64,000 nucleotides of DNA from Dryomyza anilis (Eukaryota > Arthropoda > Insecta > Diptera > Dryomyzidae): the NCBI GenBank assembly GCA_951804985.1, contig OX638130.1, forward strand, positions 121,285,593 through 121,349,592, written 5' to 3'. The position numbers and the translations under genes were made by a program. Positions 32,821 through 45,489 of this stretch are shown piece by piece; positions within the stretch are counted from its first letter, which is position 1; each line of letters begins with the position of its first letter. Below the pieces are notes generated by a model. That model searched no databases. It saw only the letters and a program-made list of their open reading frames with translations, and was not told where the DNA came from.

Positions 32821-33550
32821 ATTTAAATTTACAATTGTATTCAAAAACCAAAATGTTAATAAAAAAATTTAATTTTAAACGAAAAACTTATTTTTTTTTT
32901 GAAAAATTTAACAAAAAAATTTTAGTTTAAAATTGAGAAATTAAAATTTTGTTGAAAAATTGAAAGTATAAATTTTTAATTATTGCGTTTAATTGATTTT
33001 CAATGAAAATTTGAATTTTTGAGGAAAATTGGATTTTAGTTAAAAATTTAATTTTTGGAGAAAACCTGAAATTTAAATAAAAAATGAATTTTTAGTTTAA
33101 AATTTTTAATGAAATATTTAATATAGTGATATATTTAAATTGTATTCAAAAATATAAATTTTAGTGAAAAATTGAAAAAAAAAATAAAAATTTAATTTTA
33201 ACTAGAATTGCAATTTTTATATGAGAAATTAAGTTTTAGTAAAAAATTTAATTATTAGTGTATTTTAAATTAAAAATTTAATTTTTGTATATAATTAAAT
33301 TTTTACATAAAATTTAAAAGTTTATGTTTTAGTGAAAAACAACATTTATAATGAAAATTAATTTTGGGTTAAATATTAAATTTTTATTGAAAATTTAAAT
33401 TTTTAGTGATAAATTTATTTTTGAACGAAAAATTCAATTTTTAGTGAAATACTGAGTTTTTAGTTTAAAAATAAATTTTTAGTGAAAATTTATATTTTTA
33501 GTTTAATTTTAATTTTTTTTTTGAAAAAATTAATTTTTACAAAAATGCCT
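32820..33550. repeat. Degenerate 19-bp satellite, old array
   Basis: The vocabulary of the 19-bp satellite (TTTTTAGTGAAAAATT, AATTTTTAGT, GAAAAATTGAATTT) is present throughout but with many substitutions and irregular spacing, for example TTTTTAGTGAAATACTGAG at about 33439. It appears to be an old, no longer homogenised array and ends close to the second mariner. Confidence 0.6.
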
Positions 33551-33598
33551 TTCAAATTCAAAGAAACGCTTCAATTTTGGTTGTCTGAATTGAACATA

Positions 33599-34641
33599 CA
33601 GGGTTTTTCAAATGGGACGCTACAAAAGTAGAGCCACAGGGACAGCAAACGACGCCATATTTCTTGCCGCTCTTTTGACATTTCTCTTCAGTAAGGTTTG
33701 CCATTTCATGATGGAAAGATATACGAGCCAACAGCGAGTAGAAATTATTAAAATTTTCTACCGAATTCGGAGTCAGTGGCCTCAACGTTAAGAGCGCTAC
33801 GTCCAATTTATGGTCGTCATAATCGTCCCAGCAGATCAACAATTGAGCGTCTAGTGAAAAAATTTGAATCCACAGGCACAGTACAAAATGTTCCCGTGCG
33901 ACAAAGAAGTGCCCGTAGTGTCGAGAATATTGCTACCGCTGAGGCTTCAGTTGAAGAAAGCCCAAATGTGTCTCTCACACATCGTTCTCATGGGCATCTC
34001 TGTGACGTCCTTGTGGCGAATTTTGCGAAAAGATCTTGGCCTACATCCTTACAAAATCAAATTGACGCAAGAACTGAAGCCGCTTGACCACCAGAAGCGT
34101 CGTATGTTCGTGAATTGATCAAGAATGATCAAGACCGGCACGTTACTGTGAATGGGAATCGCTACCGTTCAATGATAACCGAATATTTTTGGCCCCAATT
34201 GGATGATATGGACTTGGAGGACATGTGGTTCCAACAGGACGGCGCCACAAGCCACACAGCGAATGCCACAATCAATTTATTAGAAACCATGTTTGGAGAA
34301 ATTGTTATCTCACGAAATGGTCCAGTCGATTGGCCACCTCGGTCGTGCGATTTGACGCCGTTAGACTATTTCCTGTGCGGCTACGTCAAGTCTATGGTCT
34401 ATGTCAACGATTGATGAACTTCGTACGAATATCGAACGTGAAATTGCAGCAGTATCGGCCGATTTATGCTTGAAAACCGTCGAAAATTGGGTTCAGCGTC
34501 TGGACTTCTGCAAGCGTGCCCGTGGTGGCCATGCAAAAGAAATCGAGTTCCATACATAATGGCATCGAACGTACTTTTACAGGAATAAAGAATTTCATTG
34601 ATATCCAAAACCGTTTTTGTTTTATTTAAAAAAAACTTTTG
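33599..34641 (+). mobile_element. DD41D mariner, second copy (internally deleted, 3' terminus missing)
   Basis: The 5' terminus CAGGGTTTTTCAAATGGGAC is preceded by TA (33597-33598). The sequence parallels the copy at 2616 to GGAATAAAGAATTTCATTGA and continues TATCCAAAACCGTTTTTGTT, a segment absent from the first copy. It breaks off at ACTTTTG (34641), where the 3' terminus AGCGCTCTTATTGAAAAACC should follow, so the right end is lost. Without both termini it should be immobile. Confidence 0.9.
33711..34559 (+). pseudogene. DD41D mariner transposase pseudogene with internal deletion
   Basis: The ATG at 33711 begins MERYTSQQRVEI without the early stop of the other copy. One A is missing near 33762 (TACCGAATTCGG versus TACCGAAATTCGG), breaking the frame. 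A deletion of about 215 bp at about 34118-34130 removes the segment with the first catalytic aspartate (the FSDEAHFW region). The second and third aspartates are intact at 34238 (QQDGATSHTA) and 34364 (LTPLDYFL), exactly 42 codons apart, which confirms the DD41D spacing. The phrase TATGGTCTATGTCAACGATTG also lacks about 10 bp compared with copy 1. TAA lies at 34557-34559. Confidence 0.92.
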
Positions 34642-37600
34642 CACAATAACAACAAAAGTATAAAAAAGTCAAAATTTTTCTGAGTGAATGCAACACATTG
34701 TTCTATACAAAACTTTTTTCTGTGAAATATTTCGTTTCCTTATATTCTTTTTTTTTTCTTTTTCTATTACTATTTTTCCATAATTTGGCATATATAGCAC
34801 ACAAAATATGAGTTTCGATTGTGAAAATGATAAAGTGAAAAGATAGCAAAACATAACAAAAACACAGCATAGCACAAAAAAAAATAGAATGAAGTATTTG
34901 CACGTAGTGGAATTTATAATAGAAAAGATTGTCCAAAGATTTTTCTGAACTGAATAAAAAAAAAATAAAAAAAAACATTTTAGTTTCTTATTTGGTAAAG
35001 CGATTGCAATGATTTGATTATTTTCAATAAAATAGCATAGCACTGAATCAGAAATTTAATTCAAAAATTATAAATATAATTTTTTACATAAATAAACATT
35101 TGCTTATTTAAGATTTTAAATTTTTTAAGAAAATAAAATTATGAAATTAATTATGTATTATAAAGCATAGAACGATTATTAGAAACTGGACTAGCTAACC
35201 TTATGCCTTATTCAAAATTTACTCAATTTGTACAATCATGAAGAAATTAAATAATTAGTCGGGTTATGATAATGAAAGAATTTTATGCTAGTTTCTCTGG
35301 ATATTTTATATCGTTCTGATTAAAATTTCGATACCCTACAGATACATATGATCAAATAAACCATACAATTACTACCAGATATGGACTAGTTTCACTGGAC
35401 AGATTATTGTATTCAGAATCTACAATAAGAATGTAAAATATACTAAAGAATTAGTACGAGTTTATTTCATTGGAAATTTTAAAGTACAGGATTCTGTCTC
35501 AAATTCAGATTCCCAATTTATACCATATGGAGAAGACCATATATATTAAGAGTTCCTACCAGAAACTGGCCAGTTATTGACTAGTTTCACTAGATACTAT
35601 AATTTAATATTTTATTCTAATGCATATAAATAATCTCCCGCACCAACGAATTTTTCTCAAAAAGAAAAAATATTGTTTGCATTTATATTTTTTCTTTTAT
35701 ACCCGAATGGGTGATTATATTTCTGAAATTATAAATAAAAAATATTTTTTAATATAAAACGTTTTTAATGTGAAAATTAAGGATCCAACACAGCCCCACG
35801 TTTCATTTCAAATCATACTTTAAATTCACCTTAAAAACGTTTTATATTAAAAAATATTTTTTATTTCATATTTTTATTTTTCTTATTTTTTGTGTCAGTT
35901 TGATTTTCGTCTGACAAAAATCTCAAGTCTGTAGCTCATCGCGAAGGTAGTTTAAAATCAATTACAAAATTTGTACCGACCAGACAGACAAGAAAGCAAC
36001 ACGTTTTAAAAAACGTTTTAAAATACGCCATGTTCTAAAAAACTTTCGAAGACATTTTATTATATAGCACAAAAAATATATTTTAGTGTATTTCGCAGTA
36101 CTTTTAATTCGATTGAAATAGTTTTTCCTTGTTTTAAAAATCGAATTCTATAATGGAACAAAATTGAAATTGCAAATCGTGTGTAAATATTTTATAATAT
36201 GCATTAGTCATTTGAACAAATGTATTTGAAGTGCACTCTGCAAAATATGCACTACTGCACTCTATTATAGTGAAGTCTCTGCAGCGACTTCAGTTCACTG
36301 CAGTATTTATTTCATTGATATCAAGTAGTGTCAAGACATTTTTTTAAGACAGTCAATGTTTTGAAAAACAAAACCAAATGACACTATTATCGCTGAACAT
36401 GCTACGAATACAGTGAGTGCAATGAGTGAGCGCAACAAGTAAAGAGTGTGAAGACGAACATTGAAAACAACCACAGCAAATCGGCAGCTCAGCATTCGAC
36501 GACAGTTATCTTGTTGTCGATATTTATGTATTAATAAAAAATACAACAAATGTTATTTTTCAAAAAAAAAAAAAATTTTAAAATAATGTATGAGACAAAA
36601 ACAACGCATTGTTCGAAAAGCAATATATCTAATAAAACATTTTTTTTTAAGTTAAATAATTAAAAAAATGTTGTTTGATAAATAAAAAAATTAATATAAA
36701 ATATTATATGATTTTCTTATACCTTTTGGATTTTTTTTTTTTGTATATTAATATTAATGAAAAATCCTTAGAGTATGTATGATAAAAAAAATGTAAATTG
36801 CACTATTTACTCAGTGGCCTAAGCAATTAATTTTAGTATTTGAATTTTTATTGCACATCAATATAGACCTCTTCACTACAACTACATCTTGTTTGTATTT
36901 TGTTTTGACACTACTTGTGCTCTGTTGTTGTGAGCAACACTTTTATTTGATTTTCAAGCATAGAGTCGGCACAGTAAATGTTTTGAAATAAAATTAAAAT
37001 CTTGAAGTGGATTTCAAATGCATTTGTGCACATATAAATTAATTAATTTAATATAATCTTTAAACTAAATATCCCAGTAGATCAATAAAATGTAATGAAA
37101 AAAAAAATTCGAAGTGTAATATAAAATGTAAAAATTTAAATCGAAATAAAATTGGGTTTGTGAACTTTGATAAATTTGGTTCATTTTTATCATTGCCTTA
37201 AAAATGCAACATCTAAATTTATTAAAAAAAATATATTGTTGTTCGAAAAAATAAAACAAAAATACTATGAACCAAACATTTTATTTCAAACTCAAAATAA
37301 TCTTTAACTCTGTTTTCAAAAAGATTTCAAAACTAATAAATATTTATATTAAAACGAAACCTAATTTTGAAACTTTTTCTTTTTTGCTTTTAAAAAATGG
37401 TTTTTGTAACGACTTTAATTTCTATTAGAAACTAAAATCATAACTTTTGATTCTCTTTAATTTATTTTCACTGGGTTGTACAGAACAGTTACACTATGAG
37501 GAGATAAAAAAAAAGTCAAGAAAATGTGTAAACGATTTTTTTTTTTTTTTGATTTCCCCCAAAGGACATAATCGACAAAATGGAATTGTGCTGGGAATAA

Positions 37601-38330
37601 TATATCAAATCAGTAACAAAATCGCTGCATGCTACAGCAAAAGACCATATTATTGTTGTATTACAACCATAACAAAAGAAGACAGCAAAAAAAATTACGA
37701 AAGAAGGTTTAAAAGAAATAAAAAAAATACCCAAAGTTACCATGAAACAGCATCGAGTCGAGGGACTAACACAGAATGGATTGTATTGCATAGCATAGCA
37801 TTGATTGAGTGTTGCCACACTTTCTTTTAATATACTCGTTGTAGAATGTGGCAGCATTGAATGCCAATAACATGTAGTAAATTTCACTGCTAGTTTTTGC
37901 CGAATATTTATGCGATGTTGCAAAAACTGAAGGTTGAAATATTTCAAAGTGCATTGACTAATATGTGGAAATTATAAATATTAAATATTAAAATTTAATG
38001 GAAAAGACATAGAATGCCAGACATACTCTATTGAAATATAGATCAGTGGCACTGTGGCCTAATAAATCTTTGGCATTATTAACGGTAACATTAAAAGCGA
38101 ATAATTCAAGCGTTGCCACTATATGCCAGAGGCCTTTTGCGGTGCGTATTTCGGTCAAGTTGTGGAAAATTGATGACGCTAATTTATGGCGTACAAAAGT
38201 CGATAAATAGCCTGTCCAATATAATATTTAAAGGTTTCTATCTAAGTTTAAATTCGGAGATTTTATAATAATTAAAAATTTAATATAAAACTGATATATA
38301 AAAAATTTAAAAAAAAAATTAATTCAAACT
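34642..38330. other. AT-rich non-coding DNA, no gene recognised
   Basis: This long stretch contains poly(A)/poly(T) runs, short open frames with AT-biased codons, and one hairpin listed separately. I see no element ends, RNA genes or exon with coding bias. Confidence 0.4.
35733..35866. repeat. Hairpin with about 40-bp perfect arms
   Basis: The left arm AAATAAAAAATATTTTTTAA continues TATAAAACGTTTTTAA. The right arm, inverted, is the same apart from one base near the loop (AATGTGA versus AAGGTGA). The loop is about 55 bp and includes GGATCCAACACAGCCCCACG. It could be the core of a small MITE, but no target duplication is visible. Confidence 0.75.
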
Positions 38331-38334
38331 TTAT

Positions 38335-39830
38335 AAAAATGTAAAACTTAAATTTTAGTGAAAAATGGAATTTTCAGTGCAAACTTTAATATTCAGTGAA
38401 AAATTACATTTTTTAATGAAAAATGGAATTTATAGTGAATAATTAAATTTTTAGTCAAAAATTTAAATTTAAGTGTAAAATTAAATTTTCAGTGTAAAAT
38501 TAAATTTTTAGTGAAAAATTAAATTATTAGTGAAAAATTGAATTTTTCGTGGAAAATTTAATTTTTAATGGATATTTTAATTTTAAGTGAAAAATTTAAT
38601 TTTTAGTGAAAAATTGAATTTTTAGTGAAAAATTGAATTTTTAGAGAAAAATAGATTTTTTAGTGAAAAATTGAATTTTTAGTGAAAAATTGAATTTTTA
38701 GTGAAAAATTGAATTTTTAGTGAAAAATTGAATTTTTAGTGAAAAATTGAATTTTTAGTGAAAAAATGATTTTTTGTAAAAAATTTAATTTTAGTGAAAA
38801 ATTGAATTTTAGTGAAAAATTGAATTTTTAGTGAAAAATTGAATTTTTAGTAAAAAATTGAATTTTTAGTGAAAAATTAAATTTTTAGTGAAAAATTGAA
38901 TTTTTAGTGAAAATTGAATTTTAGTGAAAAATTGAATTTTTAGTGAAAAATTGAATTTCAGTGAAAAATTAAAATGTTAAGGAAAATTGAATTTTTAGTG
39001 AAAAATTGAATTTTTAGTGAAAAATTGAATTTTTAGTGAAAAATTGAATTTTTAGTGAAAAATTGAATTTTTAGTGAAAAATTGAATTTTTAGTGAAAAA
39101 TTGAATTTTTAGTGAAAAATTGAATTTTTAGTGAAAAATTGAATTTTTAGTGAAAAATTGAATTTTTAGTGAAAAATTGAATTTTTAGTGAAAAATTGAA
39201 TTTTTAGTGAAAAATTGAATTTTTAGTGAAAAATTGAATTTTAGTGAAAAATTGAATTTTTAGTGAAAAATTGAATTTCAGTGAAAAATTAAAATGTTAA
39301 GGAAAATTGAATTTTTAGTGAAAAATTGAATTTGTAGTGACAAATTGAATTTTGAGTGAAAATTCAATTTTTAGTGAAAAAATGAATTTTTAGTGAAAAA
39401 TTTAAGTTTAGTGAAACATTTAATTTTTATTGAAAATTTTAATTTTTATTTAAAAATTTAATTTATAGTGAACATTTTAATTTATAGTGAAAATTTTAAT
39501 TTTTAGTGAAAATTTTAATTTTTGGTGAAAATTTTAATTTTTTGTGGAAATTTCAATTTTTAGTGAAAATTTTAATATTGATTAAAAATTTGGATTTTTT
39601 TGAAAAATTGAATTTTATTGAAAAATCGAATTTTTTGTGAAAAATTAAAATTTTAGTGAAAAATTGAATCTGTAGTGAAAAATTGAATTTTTAGTGAAAA
39701 TTTGAATTTTTTTAGTGAAAATTTGAATTTTTAGTGAAAAATTCAATTTTGAGTGAAAAATTGGATTTTTAGTGAAAAATAAAATTTTTAATAAAATCTT
39801 TAATTTCAATAAAAATTTAAATTTTTAAAA
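38335..39830 (+). repeat. 19-bp satellite array 1 (A-type unit)
   Basis: The unit is TTTTTAGTGAAAAATTGAA. The centre, about 38860-39250, holds long stretches of exact copies. The edges (38335-38560 and 39400-39830) are progressively degenerate. A marked block (TTTCAGTGAAAAATTAAAAT followed by GTTAAGGAAAATTG) occurs at about 38953 and again at about 39277, evidence of a roughly 324-bp internal duplication. No coding capacity. Confidence 0.95.
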
Positions 39831-41553
39831 AATTAATTAAAAAAAAGTTGATGGAAAAATTAAATTTGTGTCACAATTTCATATTTGAAGACATTTCAGG
39901 ATCATTAAAAATTGCAATATGTCTTTGAAGTGTCTTATGAAACTTTTATATTCTTTAAAAAACTAAAAAGGACTTTTGAAATAAACACAGAATTTATACT
40001 CAAGAGTTAACAAAGCAATACTACTTATGTACAAATAACCAAAAGGCAGCTCGAAATGATTAATTAGAATTCAAATATGTCTTTTGAACATCGCTCTCTA
40101 ATGAATCCTAAATATCCTGAAAATTATTTTTGATGTAGAACATCTCCACAATTGGCAGAAAGCAATACTACTTAATTACAAAAATATATAAACTGGAGCA
40201 GAAGGCACCCGACCACATTATTAGAAACACATTTATAGTGCAAATATTTGTACCAATTTAAGAGCTATACAATGAAGGCACAGCCAACAACAGATGCAAT
40301 TCATGAAAATGATTTGAATTTCGAATATTTCCAGTGATGAATGTGTTGCATGGTAAGTGTTGGATTCAGTAGTTGAATGGATGAATGATGAATGCCCAGT
40401 TATACGTGTTGCTTATAATGCTGCCTTTTTGGAATTAGATCGAGGCAAAGGTGCACAAAATGAGCCAATGGATGCGTGAATCAATGAGCAAATGAAAGGC
40501 TATAACAGTGAATGACTGAGTCATTCCTTTCTTCAGGTGAATGCTTTTGAATGAGACTCCAAATTATGGGGTATTTTATTTTCAATAACAGCAAACTAAC
40601 GCATGAATGCGAGCAGGCTATTAGAGCTAATGAAAGAAGCTTTCAACATTTAAAAGGATTCAAAATACACATAATAATGATAAAACATATCTGTCTGTCT
40701 ATGCTTGTATTAAAAGTTGTGCCGTGATGCGAAGAATAGAGCCTATATTAAAATAATTTAAAGCCAAAATAAATAGATTTTTCATATTATGAGATAAGTG
40801 AAGAGAAAGTTTTTGACAAAAGTTTAAGCTTTCAGACAAATTACCTAGGGAGTCATGTGACAAAGTCCAAGAGTTAAGAGCATTAAAATATTAGAGTGAT
40901 TTACTTAATTAATAAAACTGTTTATTAGCCATTTCAATTTGTAACTAATTATATTTGTCAATTATTACTGTGTGATATATATATCCTAGATTTAGGCGCA
41001 CAATTGGAGTTAATTAAAAGCGAATTTGGTCACACATACAGTTTTCGTGTTTCGACCACATTTTAATATAAAAAAATATGATTGATTTTGCAATTAAATC
41101 GAATAGTACAACTAACTAGAGGTTGTGTGAAATTTGTTGGCGGCCAACTGTAAACCGCAGTCGTCGCCGTTTTGACTAAATGTCAATTAAAACCGCAAAA
41201 ATTACATTTAATTGATGCTGACGCTGCATTAAAATACAGTGAGATTTAAGTCGTTTTGTCACTCAGTAAATCAGTCAGTAGGTCAGTTGTTTGGTCGGTG
41301 CTGGGTGCTGCTGTCAGCGCAAATGTGGTCTGCACAACAAATGTGTCAAATGATTTGCAAAACACATTTGGTTAGCGGATTAAAAGTGTATTAAATTTTG
41401 CATTTATTTATGGATTTCAAATAAATTAAATGAAACCAAAAATATATGATTTTCTAAACATTATTTAGTATTACAAAGTATTAAAAAAAGAAACAAATAC
41501 CACAAAGAATTCATTAATTTAATTATTTAAAAAACAATATTAAATTTTTAAAG
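39831..41553. other. Non-coding DNA, no gene recognised
   Basis: The stretch at about 40200-40560 is normal-complexity sequence with many ATGAATG-like words, and another patch at about 41130-41350 is GC-richer (GTCGTCGCCGTTTTGACTAA). Neither has a coding frame I can support. Confidence 0.4.
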
Positions 41554-43272
41554 TTATAAGATATAAGATATAAGATATAAGATATAAGATATAAGATATA
41601 AGATATAAGATATAAGATATAAGATATAAGATATAAGATATAAGATATAAGATATAAGATATAAGATATAAGATATAAGATATAAGATATAAGATATAAG
41701 ATATAAGATATAAGATATAAGATATAAGATATAAGATATAAGATATAAGATATAAGATATAAGATATAAGATATAAGATATAAGATATAAGATATAAGAT
41801 ATAAGATATAAGATATAAGATATAAGATATAAGATATAAGATATAAGATATAAGATATAAGATATAAGATATAAGATATAAGATATAAGATATAAGATAT
41901 AAGATATAAGATATAAGATATAAGATATAAGATATAAGATATAAGATATAAGATATAAGATATAAGATATAAGATATAAGATATAAGATATAAGATATAA
42001 GATATAAGATATAAGATATAAGATATAAGATATAAGATATAAGATATAAGATATAAGATATAAGATATAAGATATAAGATATAAGATATAAGATATAAGA
42101 TATAAGATATAAGATATAAGATATAAGATATAAGATATAAGATATAAGATATAAGATATAAGATATAAGATATAAGATATAAGATATAAGATATAAGATA
42201 TAAGATATAAGATATAAGATATAAGATATAAGATATAAGATATAAGATATAAGATATAAGATATAAGATATAAGATATAAGATATAAGATATAAGATATA
42301 AGATATAAGATATAAGATATAAGATATAAGATATAAGATATAAGATATAAGATATAAGATATAAGATATAAGATATAAGATATAAGATATAAGATATAAG
42401 ATATAAGATATAAGATATAAGATATAAGATATAAGATATAAGATATAAGATATAAGATATAAGATATAAGATATAAGATATAAGATATAAGATATAAGAT
42501 ATAAGATATAAGATATAAGATATAAGATATAAGATATAAGATATAAGATATAAGATATAAGATATAAGATATAAGATATAAGATATAAGATATAAGATAT
42601 AAGATATAAGATATAAGATATAAGATATAAGATATAAGATATAAGATATAAGATATAAGATATAAGATATAAGATATAAGATATAAGATATAAGATATAA
42701 GATATAAGATATAAGATATAAGATATAAGATATAAGATATAAGATATAAGATATAAGATATAAGATATAAGATATAAGATATAAGATATAAGATATAAGA
42801 TATAAGATATAAGATATAAGATATAAGATATAAGATATAAGATATAAGATATAAGATATAAGATATAAGATATAAGATATAAGATATAAGATATAAGATA
42901 TAAGATATAAGATATAAGATATAAGATATAAGATATAAGATATAAGATATAAGATATAAGATATAAGATATAAGATATAAGATATAAGATATAAGATATA
43001 AGATATAAGATATAAGATATAAGATATAAGATATAAGATATAAGATATAAGATATAAGATATAAGATATAAGATATAAGATATAAGATATAAGATATAAG
43101 ATATAAGATATAAGATATAAGATATAAGATATAAGATATAAGATATAAGATATAAGATATAAGATATAAGATATAAGATATAAGATATAAGATATAAGAT
43201 ATAAGATATAAGATGTAAGATATAAGATATAAGATATAAGATATAAGATATAAGATATAAGATATAAGATAT
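41554..43272. repeat. 1.7-kb array of a 7-bp unit (ATATAAG), about 245 copies
   Basis: The sequence is an almost perfect repetition of GATATAA. I find a single substitution (GATGTAAG at about 43213-43217), close to the right edge. Since 7 is not a multiple of three and the unit has no stop on the minus strand, more than one minus-strand frame stays open for about 600 codons as a repeated LISYILY heptapeptide. This is not evidence for a protein. The near-identity indicates very recent expansion or constant homogenisation, and the assembled copy number may be wrong. Confidence 0.97.
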
Positions 43273-44040
43273 CCAAATACTTCACTTGTGTTTAGCTTAC
43301 CTCCGATTATATTATACTTTTTATTTATAAAGTACATCTTAAAATAAAAGTTAAAAGTTTCAACTTTATTTTGTGCAAAATTTTAATCGGCTGACAACAA
43401 GTACTACATGTTCCGCAACAACTCATTCAGCAAATGTCACAACAACCTCATCACGAAAATAACGACAAAACTTAAAATTTAATTTCAAACCCATCAAGTT
43501 AAGCGCGCTGCATGAAACGTGCGAGGCATTTGTAATTTTTCACTTCACAAGACAGACATATGAATTTTTTGCAGAGCCCAAAGTAACGCCAAAATGTAAC
43601 AAAATATTATATTTGTCAAAGAAAACCTAAAACAAAAATGACAGATCAAAGAAGCTTAAAACTCATTTATATGAGTACTACGTAAATAACTTGTTGACTT
43701 AAACTATAAATGCAGTTAAGACGTTGCTTTATAACAGAAACTTATAATCGCAACAGGATACGTTGGATATGCAGGATAATGCATTATGTTTGTCGTACAA
43801 GTTGGCAAGCAGCCATTGCTAATGAAAAATTAGGAAATATGAGATGCTGACGGAGTTAAGCTACATGTTGTCCGCAAATATTTGGCAGCCTTTGAAAAAA
43901 GTTAATTATATTTTGCACTGTCACAAAAAAGGGAACCATTTAATTAAGCAAGGTTCAAATAAACTGCTATCTATGATTTTTGTATTTTCAGATTGTTATC
44001 AAGACCTCATAGATGGTTTTCGGGTATTGACTCCAGCAGT
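43273..44040. other. AT-rich spacer, nothing recognised
   Basis: No exon, RNA gene or element end is visible. Confidence 0.4.
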
Positions 44041-44044
44041 CAAC

Positions 44045-44260
44045 ATTTTTTGTATGTTTGACGCATTTTAGAAATATTTTTCGATATATTTCAAACAGAA
44101 AAAGGTGGAGTTTTATCACAAGTTGTCGGTTTTCAGTCAGTCAGGAGTCTGCCTTTAAAATTACATATAATCTGCCACACACTTCCCACAAACATCCTTT
44201 TATCAGTGTGATTGCCAAAAATAGTCCTGAAAAAAGCCAACAATTTTGTTTCTGAACAGT
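44045..44260. repeat. CTGTTTG-family dispersed repeat, cluster 5
   Basis: Phrases TTTTTCGATATATTTCAAAC, AGAAAAAGGTGGAGTTTTAT, GTTTTCAGTCAGTCAG, CTGCCACACACTTCCCACAA and CAACAATTTTGTTTCTGAAC correspond in order to one unit of the family. It is a diverged single copy. Confidence 0.5.
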
Positions 44261-44568
44261 TTTAGAAATTGAATACAGATTTTGAGCCATTGCGTAAAAT
44301 AAATAAATGGCAATTTCAATGTTTTTCTACATATTATGAACTTAAACTTTTTACTTATTTTAATTTAACGTCTGGTTGCCTGTTTTCTTTTGTATTCTAT
44401 TGTGAATACCTCAACCAATATTTTGAAATGAACCCAATGAAATTCGAGTTAATCTGTTATGATCAGTGAAATCATAACTCTTGTGATTAAAGACACCCTG
44501 AGTAAAACTTACCCTATTAGGGTATACAGGATCATGGCCTGATCATGTAATTGATCGGCTTATGATTA

Positions 44569-45000
44569 CCCTAATAGAAATTTTGGTAGGGCCATGGTCA
44601 TGAAGCCATGGTCATGTCATTATTTGAGATGATCGGGATATGACAAGGTCCATAATGTTCTTGTAACGCAGTGTCCTGATCATGTACTGACCTCAGGCCG
44701 TGATCATGTACTGATCGGGCAATTCCTCATTTTATTATTTACCCGACAATTGCCTTGTCGGAGCCCGAGCATAATAGGGTTTCTCTCATTAAATTTCGAT
44801 CATTGTCTGATGCTAATTTCGTTATGAGGAACAAATAATGTAGCTATGATCGGGAACATTGACTGTTTAGATAATGTAAAACCTGCTATGGTCAGCATGA
44901 TAAGGGCATGCAAAGGCAATGATCATATTTTCTCTAAAAGGTCTTACCCAACGAAAACCTGATCATTTCCCGATGGCGCATCGGGAAATTTCTACTAGGG
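44569..45000. mobile_element. TA-flanked MITE of 432 bp, rich in GATCATG
   Basis: The left end is CCCTAATAGAAATTT and the right end, inverted, CCCTAGTAGAAATTT. TA lies directly outside both (44567-44568 and 45001-45002). The interior repeats GATCATG, CATGGTCATG, GATCGGG and related words many times, and includes the palindromic CCCGATGGCGCATCGGG close to the right end. A further partial terminus (CCCTATTAGGGTA) lies 58 bp to the left at 44511. TA duplication fits the Tc1/mariner group. It encodes nothing. Confidence 0.72.
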
Positions 45001-45489
45001 TAGGGGTATGCACAATTTCTATTTTGATATTTGCATTTTTATTTTCTTAATTAGAAAAATGTTTTCATTAATTGAAAAATTAAGAAAATACTTTATTTGA
45101 CCCAATTTTGGGACTTGGAAGTAAACCTATAGAAATTACAGAATTGGTGAAAAACTCGTATCTGAACGGCGGTTTTTTTGATCGGAGGTTTACCATGGCC
45201 TCCGAGTGGTAGCGTCGTATTGAAAAATGTGTTTTTTATGTTTTGATGTTGCATACATGTATTACGAAAGAAGTGTAATTAAATTATTGTTCCGATGGTA
45301 ATAGCATATTACTATGTGTAAACATATTATATATTCTCTAGCAGAATCTGTTAAACTTATCACAAATATATTACAATACAAACATACCATTTTAATTGCA
45401 TTTGAATATACTATTTCTTGGCAGTTTACTTGGTTATAACTATGTTTCAAAACAAACAGAAAATGCTATTCAAATCTAATTATAACGTA

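Noticed and set aside
37447..37954. Open frames of 127 and 143 codons on opposite strands
   Set aside because: They overlap each other, are AT-rich with low-complexity runs (poly-T, poly-A) and contain no recognisable motif.
38335..39830. CRISPR-like array
   Set aside because: The units are contiguous without unique spacers and the genome is eukaryotic; this is a satellite.
41523..43337. Open frames of about 580-604 codons on the minus strand reading LISYILY repeats
   Set aside because: They are produced by a 7-bp satellite without stops on that strand. Overlapping frames are equally open, and there is no unique sequence of note outside the array.
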